Positions 9,815 to 20,990 are shown, counted from the stretch's first letter. The stretch: DNA of 64,000 nucleotides from Takakia lepidozioides (GCA_030704615.1 CM060733.1:44020001-44084000), one strand, 5' to 3'. Notes: a model not told the origin generated them from the sequence alone. Numbers and translations are program-made.

Positions 9815-10688
9815 GATGCCTCTACAGCTCTCCAGTTTGACGTTTGCAACAAGGGTTGCTATTGCATGTAACCAAAATCAAAATTGGACATTGTCAACCG
9901 TATTTGGATGCGGGTGTTGTTATTGTGTGCGAACGGAATTCATCCATTTCGGCATCTTTGTATTATTCAAGAAATAAAGTGCTAGAAAATATGTACATCC
10001 GTTGCATGTACTTGTGATATATGTCAGATGTACTTCGCCGCCTGCCAATATATGGCGGCCTTCTTGCATGGTTTCAAATTCGGAAGTGCCGTAGAAATCT
10101 AATGCTAGTTCAATTTGGAGCAGTTCTTGCAGATTCGCCATAAATGTTGTGCTTCACATATGCATCCACGTGTGTCGTACTGCCTGCCCTGTGCTTTGCA
10201 TTTTGCCGTCATCGTCGCCATGGGGTCATTCGGTATAAAGGGTTGTGTCGGAAATGATCTTGTGTTGCACACATCCGTGCGAGGTAACTCTTGGAGTGTC
10301 AGTGTTTGTGCTGTGCTCTTCTGGCACGGCACAACCTCATTACATTCGGGGTCTTCCTGTTTACTACTCTCCAGGGTTGTTGCCGTCTTTCCATAAAGGA
10401 TGTTTTCATGTCATGTTCAGGGTTTGTTTTTCATCCAAAAACAGCACGGCTTCTTGTGGCTTCCTGTATTTGAAAACAGTTTTTCTAGTTGGTGTCTCTC
10501 AGCGTGGTTGTCTGCGAAGTTCAGTGCATGTCATTCCTGCATCCTTTTGATGCATCACCCGCAGCCTTTGGGTTAGTGCTACCCTTGTTGACCTCAATTT
10601 TTTTGTGGTGGATCCCCTTTCGAGAATTGCGGGCTATCAGTTCGGGGATTCCGTTGTGAATCGAAAGTTTCGGTCAGCGTAGGAAAAC
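9815..10688. other. Intergenic between two divergent gene copies
   Basis: This lies between the 5' end of copy B (minus) and the 5' end of the transposase copy at 10,689 (plus), so any promoters of both would be here. I see no ORF with family resemblance, no array and no clear TATA arrangement. Confidence 0.4.
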
Positions 10689-12047
10689 ATGTCCAGGGAG
10701 AGAGATAGACTAGCCCGATTTCATTCCAATGCAGGTAGTCTTCCACTGACTGCCACTGCAGACGACGATGGGTTTGCAGTTGTTCATGAGGATGAGCTGG
10801 TTACAGTGTTCCCACTAGAATTGGGTTCTCTGCTTGTTCAAAAAGAGGTGTATGACGAGGATGGGAATTTGGATTCTGGACATTTGGAGAAACCATTGGT
10901 TGGCGAGTGTGGAAGGAAGTGGAGAGTCCTTCCAGGCACATACCGTGTCCTTGGAAAAGAGAGAAGACAATCAGCAGGATCAGTCATTATCCCTGGAACT
11001 GCAGCATCGGTCGTGCAGCAAAAGGGCACAGTTCATGTGAAACAAGAGGTGAGCACATCCACTACATTCGTGACTCTTTCAGACTCGTCCTCGGAGGATG
11101 TTTCTGAGATTCCTCCGCCAGTGCAGACTCCATTCTTGGATGAATCCGAATTGTAAGAGATAACGAGTGTCATTCCAAAATTGAAAGCCCTCGCAGGGGT
11201 TCCTGGGTGCAAGAGCGAGCTGCGTTTTGTTGATTGGGAGTCCCTTCGTGTGCAGCGGGTTCAATACGTGCCAGCAGAGTTTGATGGGGACATCTTGTTT
11301 GAGCTCAACCCTCCCACGTCTTCCAATGGACTGGCTGGGCTTCTACAGGGCATGGACAAGAAACATGACGGACACCCTTGGTGCAGGACAAAAACGTCAA
11401 ACATCTACAACAACATTGGATTGAAATTTCGAAGGTCGGTTTGCATTGGGCATTGCAAGTGCCTGAATATATCTTGCCCTCGCCTGAGAAACAACGCTCA
11501 ACCAAACGAAAGTGAGTGGGAAGGTGTGCCCCTGAATCCTTTCACCCCAGGACTTGCCCCTCCCAAGACCAATACTTTTGTGTGCAGGTTCTGCAAACTT
11601 TCCCCGTCCTGTGTTTCTGTGTGCCACGCTCGTATGTACCAGGTGGCACACCGATGCAAGACAATGACTCGTGCCTGCATTCATATGGGTGCACACAAGC
11701 ATCCTGTGTCCAAAGGAAGTTGCAGGGATAGCGTGGACATCGCTAGAAATCTGCTGAAGCATGAGTTCCACAATGCCCCTTGTGCAACACCTTCTGCTAT
11801 AGCGCTTGCAGCTAGCAAGGCTTTCCTGGAAAAACACATACTGGGTGAAGGGGATTCGACACAACCAATGTTGGATGCAGATTCGCTTGATGCAGTGATG
11901 GACCATTTCTCCGTGTTGAGCTCTCCCAATATTCGAAACCAGGTGAATGCACTCAGAGTCGGCACAGGCACTGCTGGATTCATGGACAACATTATGGACC
12001 TCAAACGGAGAAGTCGCTATGAATTCATTCAAAACAGTATCTTCCCG
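10689..12047 (+). CDS. MULE-like transposase, N-terminal part (copy H), truncated
   Basis: Two open stretches are joined by a possible short intron: donor GTAAGA near 11,152 and acceptor CTCGCAG near 11,197. The alternative is simple decay. The first part is acidic and ends in a Ser/Asp/Glu cluster. The second holds DWESLRVQRVQYVPAEFDGDI, GMDKKHDGHPWC and a zinc module of pattern C-x2-C-x5-C-x3-C-x8-H-x8-C-x-H-x3-H-x-H. The same spacing is found in the copies at 13 kb and 49 kb. It stops at about 12,047 just after FIQNSIFP, where an inverted copy begins. In the 49-50 kb copy the DDE core follows this point, so copy H lacks its catalytic part. Confidence 0.6.
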
Positions 12048-13433
12048 TCTTCCGACATAATTCTGGCCAATGCCATCTTATGGGCGGCTTGGAGCTGTAT
12101 CTGTTTGGGTTTGGCACCCGGTCTCAACTTAACCTCCTCCTGAATGAGCTGCTCTGCCTCATGGGCAGCCTCCCGCGAGTTCCCTGTCGCGCACCTCACT
12201 TCGGTAAGCTCCCCTTCAAGTCATAGTTACTCGATTTGATGCGCGCGCCTGACTCCCAACCTGGCCGCCGGGCCAACTTGGAGCTTCGGCTGCTCACCGG
12301 GACATAACGGTCCCCCTTCGCTGCCCACTAAACCCTCCACCTATTTGGGCCTAGTGGAATTCCCTTTGGTAGATGGCAGTCCGGAATAGCTCCCCACTCT
12401 TTGGTCGCTTTCCGGCTCGCTCGCTTACTCACTAGTTTTTGGTCACCAACGGGCTTGCACCGTTCTCGGGGTCACTACTCCCCTTATATATACTTCTGTA
12501 GCTGTCCGCGGGGGTTTCACAACCAGCCATGCCATTTTATGGCGAACCACCACGAAAACCCTCGACTCCCGGTTATGAGTCGCGATGAGTCTTGGCCCAC
12601 TCACCACAGCCCCTATGGACCGTGATGAGTCCCAAGACTCCCCACGACTCCCACCACGAGGTCTCCGCCCCCATGGTGAGTCCTATGCCACCCCCACTAA
12701 GTCCCACTAAGCTACCACCACCCCTTGTGGAGCCACCCCCACCGCAACCCGGTGTGCGGGGCTCCACCTAGTGAGCGCCTCCGCCTCCTTGAGTGCCTTG
12801 GGCACTCAAGGGTGCTTCAGCCCCCCGTACCTATCGCTGCCGCTGCCCCCACCATAGGGGCAGCCCCTCATGTGTCCCGACCCCCCCCCTGCCCTCAAGG
12901 CAAAGGGCCGCGACATTCCCCCTCGCCAATTTGTGACAATGGGAACCAATGTGTATGCAAGCTCGGGTGAGGTCAGGGAAACGGTGCAACACATAGAACT
13001 GCTTGGCATTACAAATAGACATGCAGTGTGGTGGTTCTTTGCAATGCGCACACTTAAATGTGGAGTTCAAAACCTTCTCCTGAGCGCGAAATGGTTGATG
13101 AGCTGTGCCTGTCCAATCGGTCTTGTTCCTGTGACCTCTGGATTTAAAATGGAAGCAAGTTGGGGAGAAACACCGCAACGCGCCCGCACAAACAACGTAG
13201 CGCACCCGCACACCATCGAGCATCTTCATGCTGGTGGTTTTGGTGACGCACCAAGGATGACCATCATGTTTTCTATCCATATCTGTCAACATTCCGGACG
13301 CCCTCGAGTAGTCCGTCCGAGGAGGGAACTCAAAGAAGATATTACCGTCGACGTCTGCGGGAAGGCATGTAACCGATTTAATTGCGAACTTGCTGTAGTC
13401 CAGCCCGGCCAGCTCCGAGCGGTGTCCCTCCAT
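12048..13433 (-). pseudogene. MULE-like transposase N-terminal part (copy K), inverted and split by a solo LTR
   Basis: On the minus strand 13,433-12,916 encodes GHRSELAGLDYSKFAIKSV, MDRKHDGHPWCVTKT and the zinc module (FKCAHCKEPPHC ... CIHIGSHCHKLARG). Past the LTR, 12,184-12,048 continues in frame as SREAAHEAEQLIQEEVKL, then AHKMALARIMSED. The 49-50 kb copy has the same order (LARGNMREAVQEAHDIIKEEVKL region, then AHKIALGKIMSED). The copy ends where it meets copy H tail to tail. No stop codon is seen inside the family homology; truncation and LTR insertion are the lesions. Confidence 0.68.
12185..12915. mobile_element. Solo LTR (731 bp) of the chromovirus family, TSD TTCCC
   Basis: It begins TGTCGCG and ends CGCGACA, a 7-bp terminal inverted repeat with TG...CA ends. 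It is flanked on both sides by TTCCC (12,180-12,184 and 12,916-12,920), a 5-bp target duplication typical of LTR retrotransposons. A second copy of the same sequence is at 36,674-37,399. A TATATATA box lies near 12,485. No internal gag-pol remains, so the element was probably reduced by LTR-LTR recombination. Removing it with one TTCCC restores the frame of transposase copy K. Confidence 0.92.
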
Positions 13434-13454
13434 GTGAAGCCCGACCTATCCGAC

Positions 13455-13610
13455 AGAGACCATCCCCCGGATGGAAATTCGCCGCCGAATTTCCATCCGG
13501 GCCCCCTCAAAGGAAGTCCGGTCGGGTGGTGAGGCCCAAAACTGGACGATATAAAAACCTCCCAGGATGGAAAAACGGCGCCAAATTTCCGTCCGGGGCC
13601 GTTCGGATTT
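13455..13610. repeat. Two GGCGCC-like palindromes
   Basis: One is centred near 13,481 (CCGGATGGAAATTCGCCGCC and its reverse arm; the core is one base off). The other is near 13,572 (GGATGGAAAAACGGCGCC with a CAAATTTCCGTCC arm). Arms GGATGGAAA/TTTCCATCC are those of the large arrays at 21-22 kb and 32-34 kb. Confidence 0.65.
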
Positions 13611-13626
13611 CCCGGGGGTTGCTATT

Positions 13627-13835
13627 CCATGAGCTCATGAGCGGCGAGCTCATGAGCTCATGAGCGGGCATGGCTCACCCATGAGCCGCAAAGTAACACA
13701 CTTCGAATTTCGGCAGATTTTTTTCGGGCCCAAAACTATAAAATAATCAAAAATCGAAGATTTCCGCGCTCATGCTGGAAGCACTCCGCTCATGAGGACC
13801 AGTGTACGCTCATGACTTGGAGCCCAGGCTCATGG
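13627..13835. repeat. GCTCATG cluster 2
   Basis: GCTCATG and its complement CATGAGC occur many times (GAGCTCATGAGC, CCATGAGCC). There is no AAATAG terminus here, unlike clusters 1, 3, 4 and 5. Confidence 0.6.
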
Positions 13836-13874
13836 ACCGCTAGGCCAGGTCATAGAAAAACTGAATTCTGGGCA

Positions 13875-14335
13875 ATAACGGCACCGAAATTATCCCAGAG
13901 GCAGAGACGCAAGGGGAATTAGGATCTGGGTTTGCAGACTCCGAAAACGCAATGGCGACCTATAACCGTGGATAGTACTGTTGCAGAAGTGCATGATGGT
14001 TGGGTATAACGGCGCCGTAATTGGGCACAGGAAAAGAAATAGCCGACTGAAGGCTCGGGAGTGAAGCCAACAACGGTGAAAGTAATTGGGCTCCACCAAC
14101 CAAATACCCAGAGTGCAGGCGATAACGGCGCCGAAATGGGCCCCGAAAACCAAATACTCGGTTGAAGCCACCGGAGTGCAACCGATAACGGCGCCGAAAT
14201 TGGGTCCAGAAACCAAATACCCGGCTGAAGGCTAGGGATTGCAACCAATAACGGCGCCGAAATTGACTTGCGGAAACAAAATTCTCGGCTGAAGCTTCCG
14301 CACTCCATCCAATAACGGCGCCAAAATTGGGCTCC
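13875..14335. repeat. Tandem units of about 60-65 bp with AACGGCGCCGAAAT core
   Basis: Six units carry ATAACGGCGCC(G/A)AAATTGG at about 13,877 (GGCACC variant), 14,007, 14,122, 14,183, 14,249 and 14,311. The text between them is similar (AAATACCCGGCTGAAG). Predicted small ORFs across it are products of the repeat. Confidence 0.8.
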
Positions 14336-14448
14336 GGAGAGCAAATACCCGCCTTACGGTAAGGGAGGCCTTGCTCTCATTTTGCTCTTCACTCTTCTCT
14401 GTTGTGCCCATCTCCTCCCTGCTTTGAGTTTGTGCTATGTCGTGAGGC

Positions 14449-15000
14449 ATGTCGTGCCCGAATCACATCTATCGACGCCAGACGGGAGTCATTTTCCCGA
14501 AAGCACACGACATCATTGTTTTCCTGGATGTTTACAGGGACGATCCTCGACTTGTCCAGCTGAGAGCAATGGAGTTTCTTCCAGGATTGCACGATTCTCC
14601 TGGACCCCGGCTGGGGAGCAGGTGGTTCCTACGCATCATGGACCTGGACTTTCCGCATGAGTGGGAGCCGAACAGATCACGCACAGCGTTGCTGTATCGC
14701 TGGAATTGTTGCGAGTGGACGTATGATGAGTGCATAGGTGAAAACTTTACGCGTGGACGGACTGGCTCGGAAAGTGGGGACATTCTCTTCAGTTATGAGG
14801 ATGAGGAGGAGGGGAACACAGGGCCCACTGTGAAAATGTCCTTCTACCAAGGGGGAGCTATCGATAAACACGACATCCTCGTTAGTTTCAACCGGGCGAC
14901 AGAAACCACTGACATTCTGTTCAAATATAGGCACCCGGTCACTCAGGAGGTCCTTGAGAGGCCAGTTAGAGTTCCTTCTTCTTGGGCGAGGGGACCATAG
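14449..15000 (+). CDS. Unrecognised ORF, 183 aa
   Basis: An uninterrupted frame runs from ATG 14,449 to TAG 14,998-15,000. I do not recognise the protein. Visible features are a Trp/Cys-rich centre (RWNCCEWTYDECIGENF), an acidic loop (SYEDEEEGNTG) and a mixed hydrophobic C-terminal third. Average composition, charged and aromatic content and the absence of repeat structure make it look more like real coding sequence than the shadows around it. It stands alone between the palindromic units at 14 kb and a fragment of transposase on the other strand. It could be an exon of a larger mobile gene or a captured host gene. No transmembrane segment is evident. Confidence 0.4.
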   Translation: MSCPNHIYRRQTGVIFPKAHDIIVFLDVYRDDPRLVQLRAMEFLPGLHDSPGPRLGSRWFLRIMDLDFPHEWEPNRSRTALLYRWNCCEWTYDECIGENFTRGRTGSESGDILFSYEDEEEGNTGPTVKMSFYQGGAIDKHDILVSFNRATETTDILFKYRHPVTQEVLERPVRVPSSWARGP

Positions 15001-15682
15001 GTCTTGCATGCTAGAGTAGACATGTTTCGACTCGTCGACACTCATGGCACATACATTTTCATTCAGAAATCAAGCAGCTTCCCTGTGCCATATGGGGAAT
15101 ATACATGCTTGGATAATCTTCTGTTAAGGTTTTTTGCAATTCACTGCCAGTATGCTGGGACGTGTCCTTTGTCGTATGGATTGCTGTTTGCACAAGGTGC
15201 AGTATGCAAATGCTGGAATGTGCAGTAGGACCCTTCCCACTGGGACACAGAACTAGCAATCTTGTAAAGGCATCACATTTGCAGAACAGTAACAATGTAT
15301 TTGTAGCAAATTGGAGTCTTCTCATAAAGGTGGACAAAAACGCCAGGATGGGCTGCGAAATCACTACAAATTGAATGAAGAGCAGTAACAAGGAAGCACT
15401 ATGCAGTACATAGACCATAAACGGCGCTAAAATAGGCCTCAATGCCCGTTAATCTCCACACAATGTATGCTTTACTCGGATCCATTTGTAGACAACCAAA
15501 ATAAAAAAACATGCGCATGCCATTTATGGCCAAAAACCACATTCTCATGTATTGCGGCACCAAAATTCACATGTAGCCATGGCGATGCGGCACCACCAAG
15601 TGTATAATTCATCACAAAAAAATAGGGTGCAAGAAGATGAATGTAATATAATTGCCACTTTCTCCTTCCCGAATGTGGAATG
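15001..15682. other. Intergenic, no gene seen
   Basis: Contains scattered degenerate relatives of the GGCGCC core (AAACGGCGCTAAAATAG near 15,421; GCGGCACCAAAATTC near 15,555). No convincing ORF. Confidence 0.4.
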
Positions 15683-16412
15683 TCAAGCAGTCCGACCAGT
15701 GTCCTGCCGTAGGGCCTTGTGCAGCTCGTTGAAACTCAGTGTTGGAGCATGGATGAAGACGTCCACTGCGGATATGCAACTCATGCGCTTCAGAAAAATG
15801 TAATAAAGGTGTTTGCAGGGGACGTATGCTGCATTCTTCGATTCCATAACAAGGAAGTCCTCACAGTTGCAAGCTGGGTACTGTGAAACCATGATTGTAT
15901 ACACGACACTGCGCGCAGCAGACCCGGCTGTTGACAACTGAAATATGCGCCCCATCCCGGGGTGAGGAACATCCCTGCAACCTTGCACTATGCAGGGCAT
16001 TGCAAGAGCGTTGGCCATCCTGGTGTCGTTCGCCTTTGTTGGTGGCCGCCGTCTTTTCAGTTTCCCCCACCGATGGGTGGGCCAAGCTGCGGGGTCACCC
16101 ACCGGTATGCGGGGCGAAGAGCTTCTCGTGGGAGGAGGATGACGACTGGGAATTGGATTTCGTGGAACGTATTTTAGCTTTCAGAGAATCAGGATGGAAG
16201 TACACGTTTACCCAAACACGGGAGTCCATGTTGAAGACGGGACCTCTCGGTACGCTCCGCAGCGAAGTCCTGCAATGAGAAGAGTGTGTCCTACCTAATA
16301 ACACAAATGATTTTCTAGAGGATTCCGTATCCAACAGGATGGGTGATCGGTGCACGTAAAGATGAAGGTATGTAACGTACGTTACAAAAACGAACGACAA
16401 CAGCAAGTTCAC
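15683..16412 (-). CDS. MULE-like transposase, C-terminal SWIM fragment (copy G)
   Basis: On the minus strand 16,102-15,683 encodes a basic THRWGKLKRRRPPTK stretch, then CNCEDFLVM...VPCKH, the SWIM pattern, then YYIFLKRM and a stop. It aligns with the end of copy 1 over about 130 residues. Upstream on the same strand, 16,280-16,110 encodes a Ser-rich stretch (SNSQSSSSSHEK) in another frame. A stop or frameshift lies near 16,108. No N-terminal zinc module or DDE core lies upstream, so this is a fragment. Confidence 0.62.
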
Positions 16413-16479
16413 ATCGGATATTTGGTGCCTGAATTGTAATGTACAACCACTTGGGCTACAATAAATCAGGCCTTCCCAT

Positions 16480-18145
16480 GAATTTCGGCACTGAAATCTG
16501 GATGAACATCTCTGTCATGTAACAGCTTTGGAAGCCAGGGGATGAATTCCGGCGACAGAAATAGTAATTTGTTCACCTCATGAAACTGACCAAGCACCCA
16601 ACGGATGGATTTCGGTGCCGAAATTCGGATGAACATCTTCTTCATCAAATTGTTTCTGCACATGAGGGTTGAATTTGGATGCCAAAATACGGATGAATGT
16701 GTTCCTGATTACAGTCGTGATTCACCACGTGTCCGGATATCGGTGCCGACATCCGAATGACAGTAATCCTGAATCGGCAAAATGGATGTATTTCGGTGCC
16801 GAAATTCATTCTTCGTCTCCTTTTCCGACCCTAATTCTGCTGCCCTGCGGATGGATTTCAGTGCCAAAATTCATCTGAAGTTTTTTTTTTTTTTTTTTTT
16901 TTCTTTGCGACAGATGAACTTCGGCGCCGAATCTCATCCAAGTACTCCCTTCTAATTTTCCTTTTTCTTCGCGAGCAATGAATTTCGGCGCCGAAATTCA
17001 TCCGAAGTCCTCCCGAATTATTTTTTTTCTCCGCGAGCAATGAATTTTGGTGCCGAAATTCATCCAAAGTCCTCCCGAAAAAAAATAAATTCTTCGCGAG
17101 CAATGAATTTCGGCGCCCAAATTCATCCGAAGTCCTCCCGAATTTTTTTTTTTTCTTCGCGAGCAATGAATTTCGGCGCCAAAACTCATCCGAAGTCCTC
17201 TCGAATTTTTTTTTTTCTTCGGGAGCAATGAATTTCGGCGCCGAAATTCATCCGAAGTCCTCCCGATTTTATTTTTTTCCTTCGCGAGCATTGAATTTCG
17301 GCGCTGAAATTCATCTGAAGTCCTCCCGAATTTTATTTTTTTTCTTCGCAAGCAATGAATGTCGGCGCCGAAATTCAACCGACTCCATCCCTTCAAATTC
17401 TTTTCAGGGTTTGAGCGCTGGATTTCGGCACCGAAATTCATCCAATGCCCTCCCTCCAATATTTATTTTTCTTTGAAATGGATGAATTTCGGCGCCGAAA
17501 TTCGTCCAAACCCGACACTTACTATTTGCTTCTAGATGATATAATTTTCGGTAAATCGTTGGAAATACCCCGTTCCGACGAAGATAACAGGAATATTCTG
17601 CATTTAATGGAGAAATCGGCATATTGAACCCCTTCTGTCAAAATTAATTGCATTTTAGCCGTTTTTTTCATTTGAAACCGACAATATCCATTAAGTGGTC
17701 TTTCTCGCACGGGACGTTGCCGCACATAAAGTATAATTTCGGCGCCGAAATTATAGTTAAATGTCCAGAAATGGCAAGTCCAACAGGCATGGACAGCATC
17801 CGTCAGGGGCAATGATGGCGGCAAAGCATAGCATGGTGCCGATTTAGTCTTCGCTCTGGATGAATTTCGGCGCCGAAATATGGATGATTTCACCTCGTCT
17901 ACGCGCGGACGGAGATATTCGTAATGTATTTCGGCGCCGAAATATGGATGAAATGTGCCCAAGTGCAGCCGTTTCCATTGTCCCGGAATTAATTCCGGCT
18001 CCGATATCCCACTGACAGGTTTGTTCATGACGAATGAGGACTTGGGAAGCGATGAATTGCGGCGCCGAAATTTGTAAGTTTGTGTACGAAAGCACTTGAA
18101 TAGGATGAATTTCGGCGCCGAAATTCATCCGTCCGCTATGAAACG
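16480..18145. repeat. Array of GGCGCC palindromes with GGATGAATTTC arms
   Basis: The unit ATGAATTTCGGCGCCGAAAT continues TCATCC, giving a perfect inverted repeat. It is dense and regular (period about 61 bp) from 16,910 to 17,420, where units are separated by CGAAGTCCTCCCGA, a T-tract of 8-20 bases and CTTCGCGAGCA. Outside this core, looser single units continue to 18,145. Several are perfect palindromes (near 17,233, 17,490, 17,745, 18,116). ORFs reading MNFGAEIHPKSSR are translations of the repeat, not genes. Confidence 0.9.
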
Positions 18146-19607
18146 TACCGATCTGACTGTTGAATGTCATAGGCAGGGGATTTTCATGGCGGTTGGGTTT
18201 CATGATGTGCGGATATTTCATTCAATGTCGGCTGCTCCGGGAACAGCATCCGGTGAACGGAAGGTATTTCGGTGCCGCAATTCGGATAAACCGTCTTGTA
18301 CTGGTGGCTGGAACTGGCACGCGTCGTGTTCCAGTCGACTTCATCTGTGCGAACGTGTCAGGGGTCACAATCTCTTCATCACCCATACGGCAGAAAGTGG
18401 TGGACGGTGGCAACGCTTCGGGAGACGTGGCTGCTTACACATCTGCTCGTGCATAGTGGTTGCATGTTCCACCGCGCTCTCTCGCTCCTTGCCCTTCTGC
18501 AGTGACATTCTCCTGCGTTTCCTCTCCTTATGCGGCATAGTGGTAGCATAGAGTTTGTGGAAGGTCAGGCGACTCCGGCAAAGAGAAGAATGACGCGGGA
18601 TTTTGGGAAGCCGCCGACGACACGACTTAAGCTCCGTCTCATGCATGAAATGCAGACCTCGTTATTTGGAGACTCGGATCGCCCACCAGTGACAGATTCG
18701 TGCTTTGCGGATGTGAAGCACTCCATACGCAATATTCCTTTTACACCTTTTTTTTGCGTGTAGTGTCTCATGTTTTCCTGTTTGTTTGACATGGGAGCTG
18801 GGGAGGGATCGCAGGGAGGCGAAGCAACACAGTCAACTTTGGATACTCCTGCCCGGGTGCTGCGCTCGCAAGGTGGAAGTGCATCAAGGCAGGTGAGTCC
18901 TCATTCAACACCTCAGATATCGCCTCAGAAAAGCCCACCTAGAGTTCGGAAGTCGAGGAAGCAGAAGGAGCCCATGGCTTCGCCAGTAAAACCCCTAGGG
19001 AGACTGGAAGCGGAGATATTGGGTTTGTAGTCAATTTCAAAAAACACGGATGCGGTGGAGGCCGCTGGAGATGTGGGAGTTGGATCTGCAGAAGGGCGGC
19101 CCATTGAGCTGACAGAAGGAGAGGACGACAACGTGGTACGACTTGGCGACGATCAGAACCTGCTGGAGCTTGCGGAGGAGCAAAACCTCCAGGACATTTC
19201 CTTCTCTGCAGACTCTTATCTTTCAGGCATTTTGCTTCGTGAAGAAACATTAGAAATTCAAATTACGTGAAACAGGAAGACTTGTTGATTCCACAGTTGA
19301 TTCCACAGTTGATCCACTGGAGTATAACGTCCTGTTCAACCATGTGGGAGAGAAGGACATTCTTTGTGATTTGTCGGGCAAGCCATGGACGTATGGCAGG
19401 ACCAGGAGTCCTGCATTCATCCCAGACGCTCATGGAAACATGTACGGATGTTGAAGGCAGGGTCCTCAACATCACTGCAAATACAGGTGAGAACGTTAAT
19501 TGAATGCGGCACCAAAATTGATACCATTTCCGTTTGTGTATGTTTGCTTGTGCGAGGAAGCGACTCATTCTTGAGTTTGGTTGTGGTTGTGTCGTATGAA
19601 TTTGCAG

Positions 19608-19839
19608 GTGCCTGTATGTGGGCGGGAAGGATGTCGAACCGATTTGTGTTCTCATTTGAGGGGGATACGGCCTTGTACGATTACAATTTGGCGGGCCTTC
19701 AGTGTTTGCCTCCGACTGAGGATCCCAAAAACGCAGAAGATGACGTGGAAGGGGAGGAGGAAGATGAAGAGGAGGAAGTCCAGGAAATTCGTTCGATGCA
19801 GGGGCGCCCGAAGCCGCTTCCCCCAATACCTGTCGTCGA
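19608..19839 (+). CDS. Copy A exon: post-motif I and acidic segment
   Basis: Acceptor TTTGCAG, then GACMWAGRMSNRFVFSFEGD, then a Pro/Glu/Asp-rich stretch (EGEEEDEEEEVQEIR) and donor GTGAGT at 19,840. It matches the copy C exon starting at 28,051 and the copy B exon starting at 2,170. Confidence 0.58.
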
Positions 19840-19955
19840 GTGAGTTGCACCATAGTAAGTGTATTGGTTTCGGTTGTAGGGACCATGCAACCTGCCGATG
19901 ATTCCCTGTTTGAATTCTCTAATGTACTTCATTCTATGTTTGTGCGTACACTCAG

Positions 19956-20457
19956 CCTTGCAGAGTCGTCCGACGAGGAGAAGCTGGGAGACTTGCCCGA
20001 ATCGGACCCTGTTGCAGAGGAGGAGACAGAATCGCATCGGTCATTCTTTGCCAGAAAATCGTTTCTCGCGAGTCCCCAGAAGCCTTTTTTTCTACCAGCC
20101 TATGCAGACACGGCTGCCAGAGAAGCCATCAGGAGGGAGGATAGGCCTACTCGGTTAGAGCAATTGACATACGGGAATGAGCAGAGAATTATAATGAGGC
20201 GTGAGGCCAAACATAGAATTGTGAAAGGCAGAGTAGGGAAGTTCGTAATAGAATCCGCGTCCGAGAGCGAGGGGAATGTTGAGGACACTTCCGCACCCAG
20301 GTGGACAGTTCCGGCTGGTGAGGATGGTATTTTTGAGGGGAGGGCTTCTCAGAGTAACAGCGGTAGCGGCAGTGCAGGTTCGGAGGCAGGTGGAAGGCAG
20401 CCATCCTTGCATGAGGCCGGGGATGCATCGGACAGTGATAGCGGATCCTCACCATAG
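19956..20457 (+). CDS. Copy A last exon: basic and acidic C-terminal tail with RWTVPxGEDGIFE
   Basis: After acceptor CACTCAG (or CTTGCAG 8 bases on) the frame runs to TAG 20,455-20,457. Near residue 110 it has APRWTVPAGEDGIFEGR; copy C has EVRWTVPQGEDGIFERH. Before it is FFARKSF..SPQKPFFLPAYA, matching FFARGDFMPSPERDYILPTYA of C. The tail after it is Ser/Gly/Asp-rich. Order and spacing are the same in both copies, so this short motif is conserved inside otherwise disordered sequence. Confidence 0.6.
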
Positions 20458-20587
20458 CAAAGTCTCATTTGGATCCTTTTGTTGTACAGTTCTGAAACAC
20501 TTAATGAAAATATTGACGATTTGAAAAATCATTGTGTTCAGACTGCTTGTCCGATTCCCTACATTTCTTCTGCCAACCAAAATGTAT

Positions 20588-20593
20588 AATAAA
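20588..20593 (+). promoter_or_regulatory. Possible polyadenylation signal AATAAA for copy A
   Basis: AATAAA 131 bases after the copy A stop codon. Copy C has the same signal 64 bases after its stop. The motif alone is weak evidence. Confidence 0.3.
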
Positions 20594-20699
20594 AGCAGAA
20601 GAGACGCAAACTTCAGTGAAGAACCCTACAAGTAATTTATGCACACCATCGAGCCGAGAACTTGAAGCCATGAAAACCCTGCCGTTTCTAACATTCCTA

Positions 20700-20990
20700 T
20701 TGGGAAATTTGGCGCCGAAATAGCCCAATGCGCGCCTTCGTTATATGGGCCTCAAAAATTCCACGGATGAATTACTGTACCAAAATATCGCGATGGAAGC
20801 CTTCAGCACAAGGCACTTCAGCACATTCCACTTGGGTATTTCGGCGCCCAAATAGCCCGTTCTGCGCCATTAAATACCGCACTATATCACATTTTAAGAG
20901 GTAATTTCGGTGCCGAAATACCCCGGTGGATGTCTTCAAAACATCATTTTAGCACACTGCTCTTGGGAATAACGGCGCCGAAATACCTCA
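20700..20990. repeat. Loose GGCGCC units (GGCGCCGAAATA type)
   Basis: Three good cores (near 20,712, 20,846, 20,977) and degenerate ones (20,779, 20,915) share GG(A/T)ATTTCGGCGCC or its complement. Spacing is about 65-70 bp. Confidence 0.65.

Larger units (their letters stand above)
18530..20457 (+). pseudogene. Methyltransferase-like gene, copy A (N-terminal domains missing)
   Basis: Low-complexity coding-like text (TPAKRRMTRDF; PHSTPQISPQKSPPRVRKSRK) is followed at 19,270-19,486 by LVDSTVDPLEYNVLFNHV and TRSPAFI, then, after a one-base shift near 19,418, TLMETCTDVEGRVLNITANTG and donor GTGAGA. This is the motif X/I exon of copy C (LVDAAVDPVTYDVLYNYV, TRSPAFIQTLMETCSDVQGRILDLTCGMG). The loop is altered here: DLTCGMG has become NITANTG. 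Downstream exons (19,608-19,839 and 19,956-20,457) are open and spliced by clear GT-AG signals. No ParB-like domain or DIPDG motif is seen upstream. AATAAA lies 130 bases after the stop. Confidence 0.55.

Noticed and set aside
12401-12970. Pro/Ser-rich ORFs in 12.4-13.0 kb and the similar 37.0-37.6 kb region
   Set aside because: They lie in the LTR on shifting frames and are not conserved as protein between the two LTR copies.
16860-17480. Chains of short ORFs reading NFGAEIHPKSSR-type peptides on both strands
   Set aside because: They are translations of the palindromic satellite; both strands give almost the same peptide because the unit is its own reverse complement.
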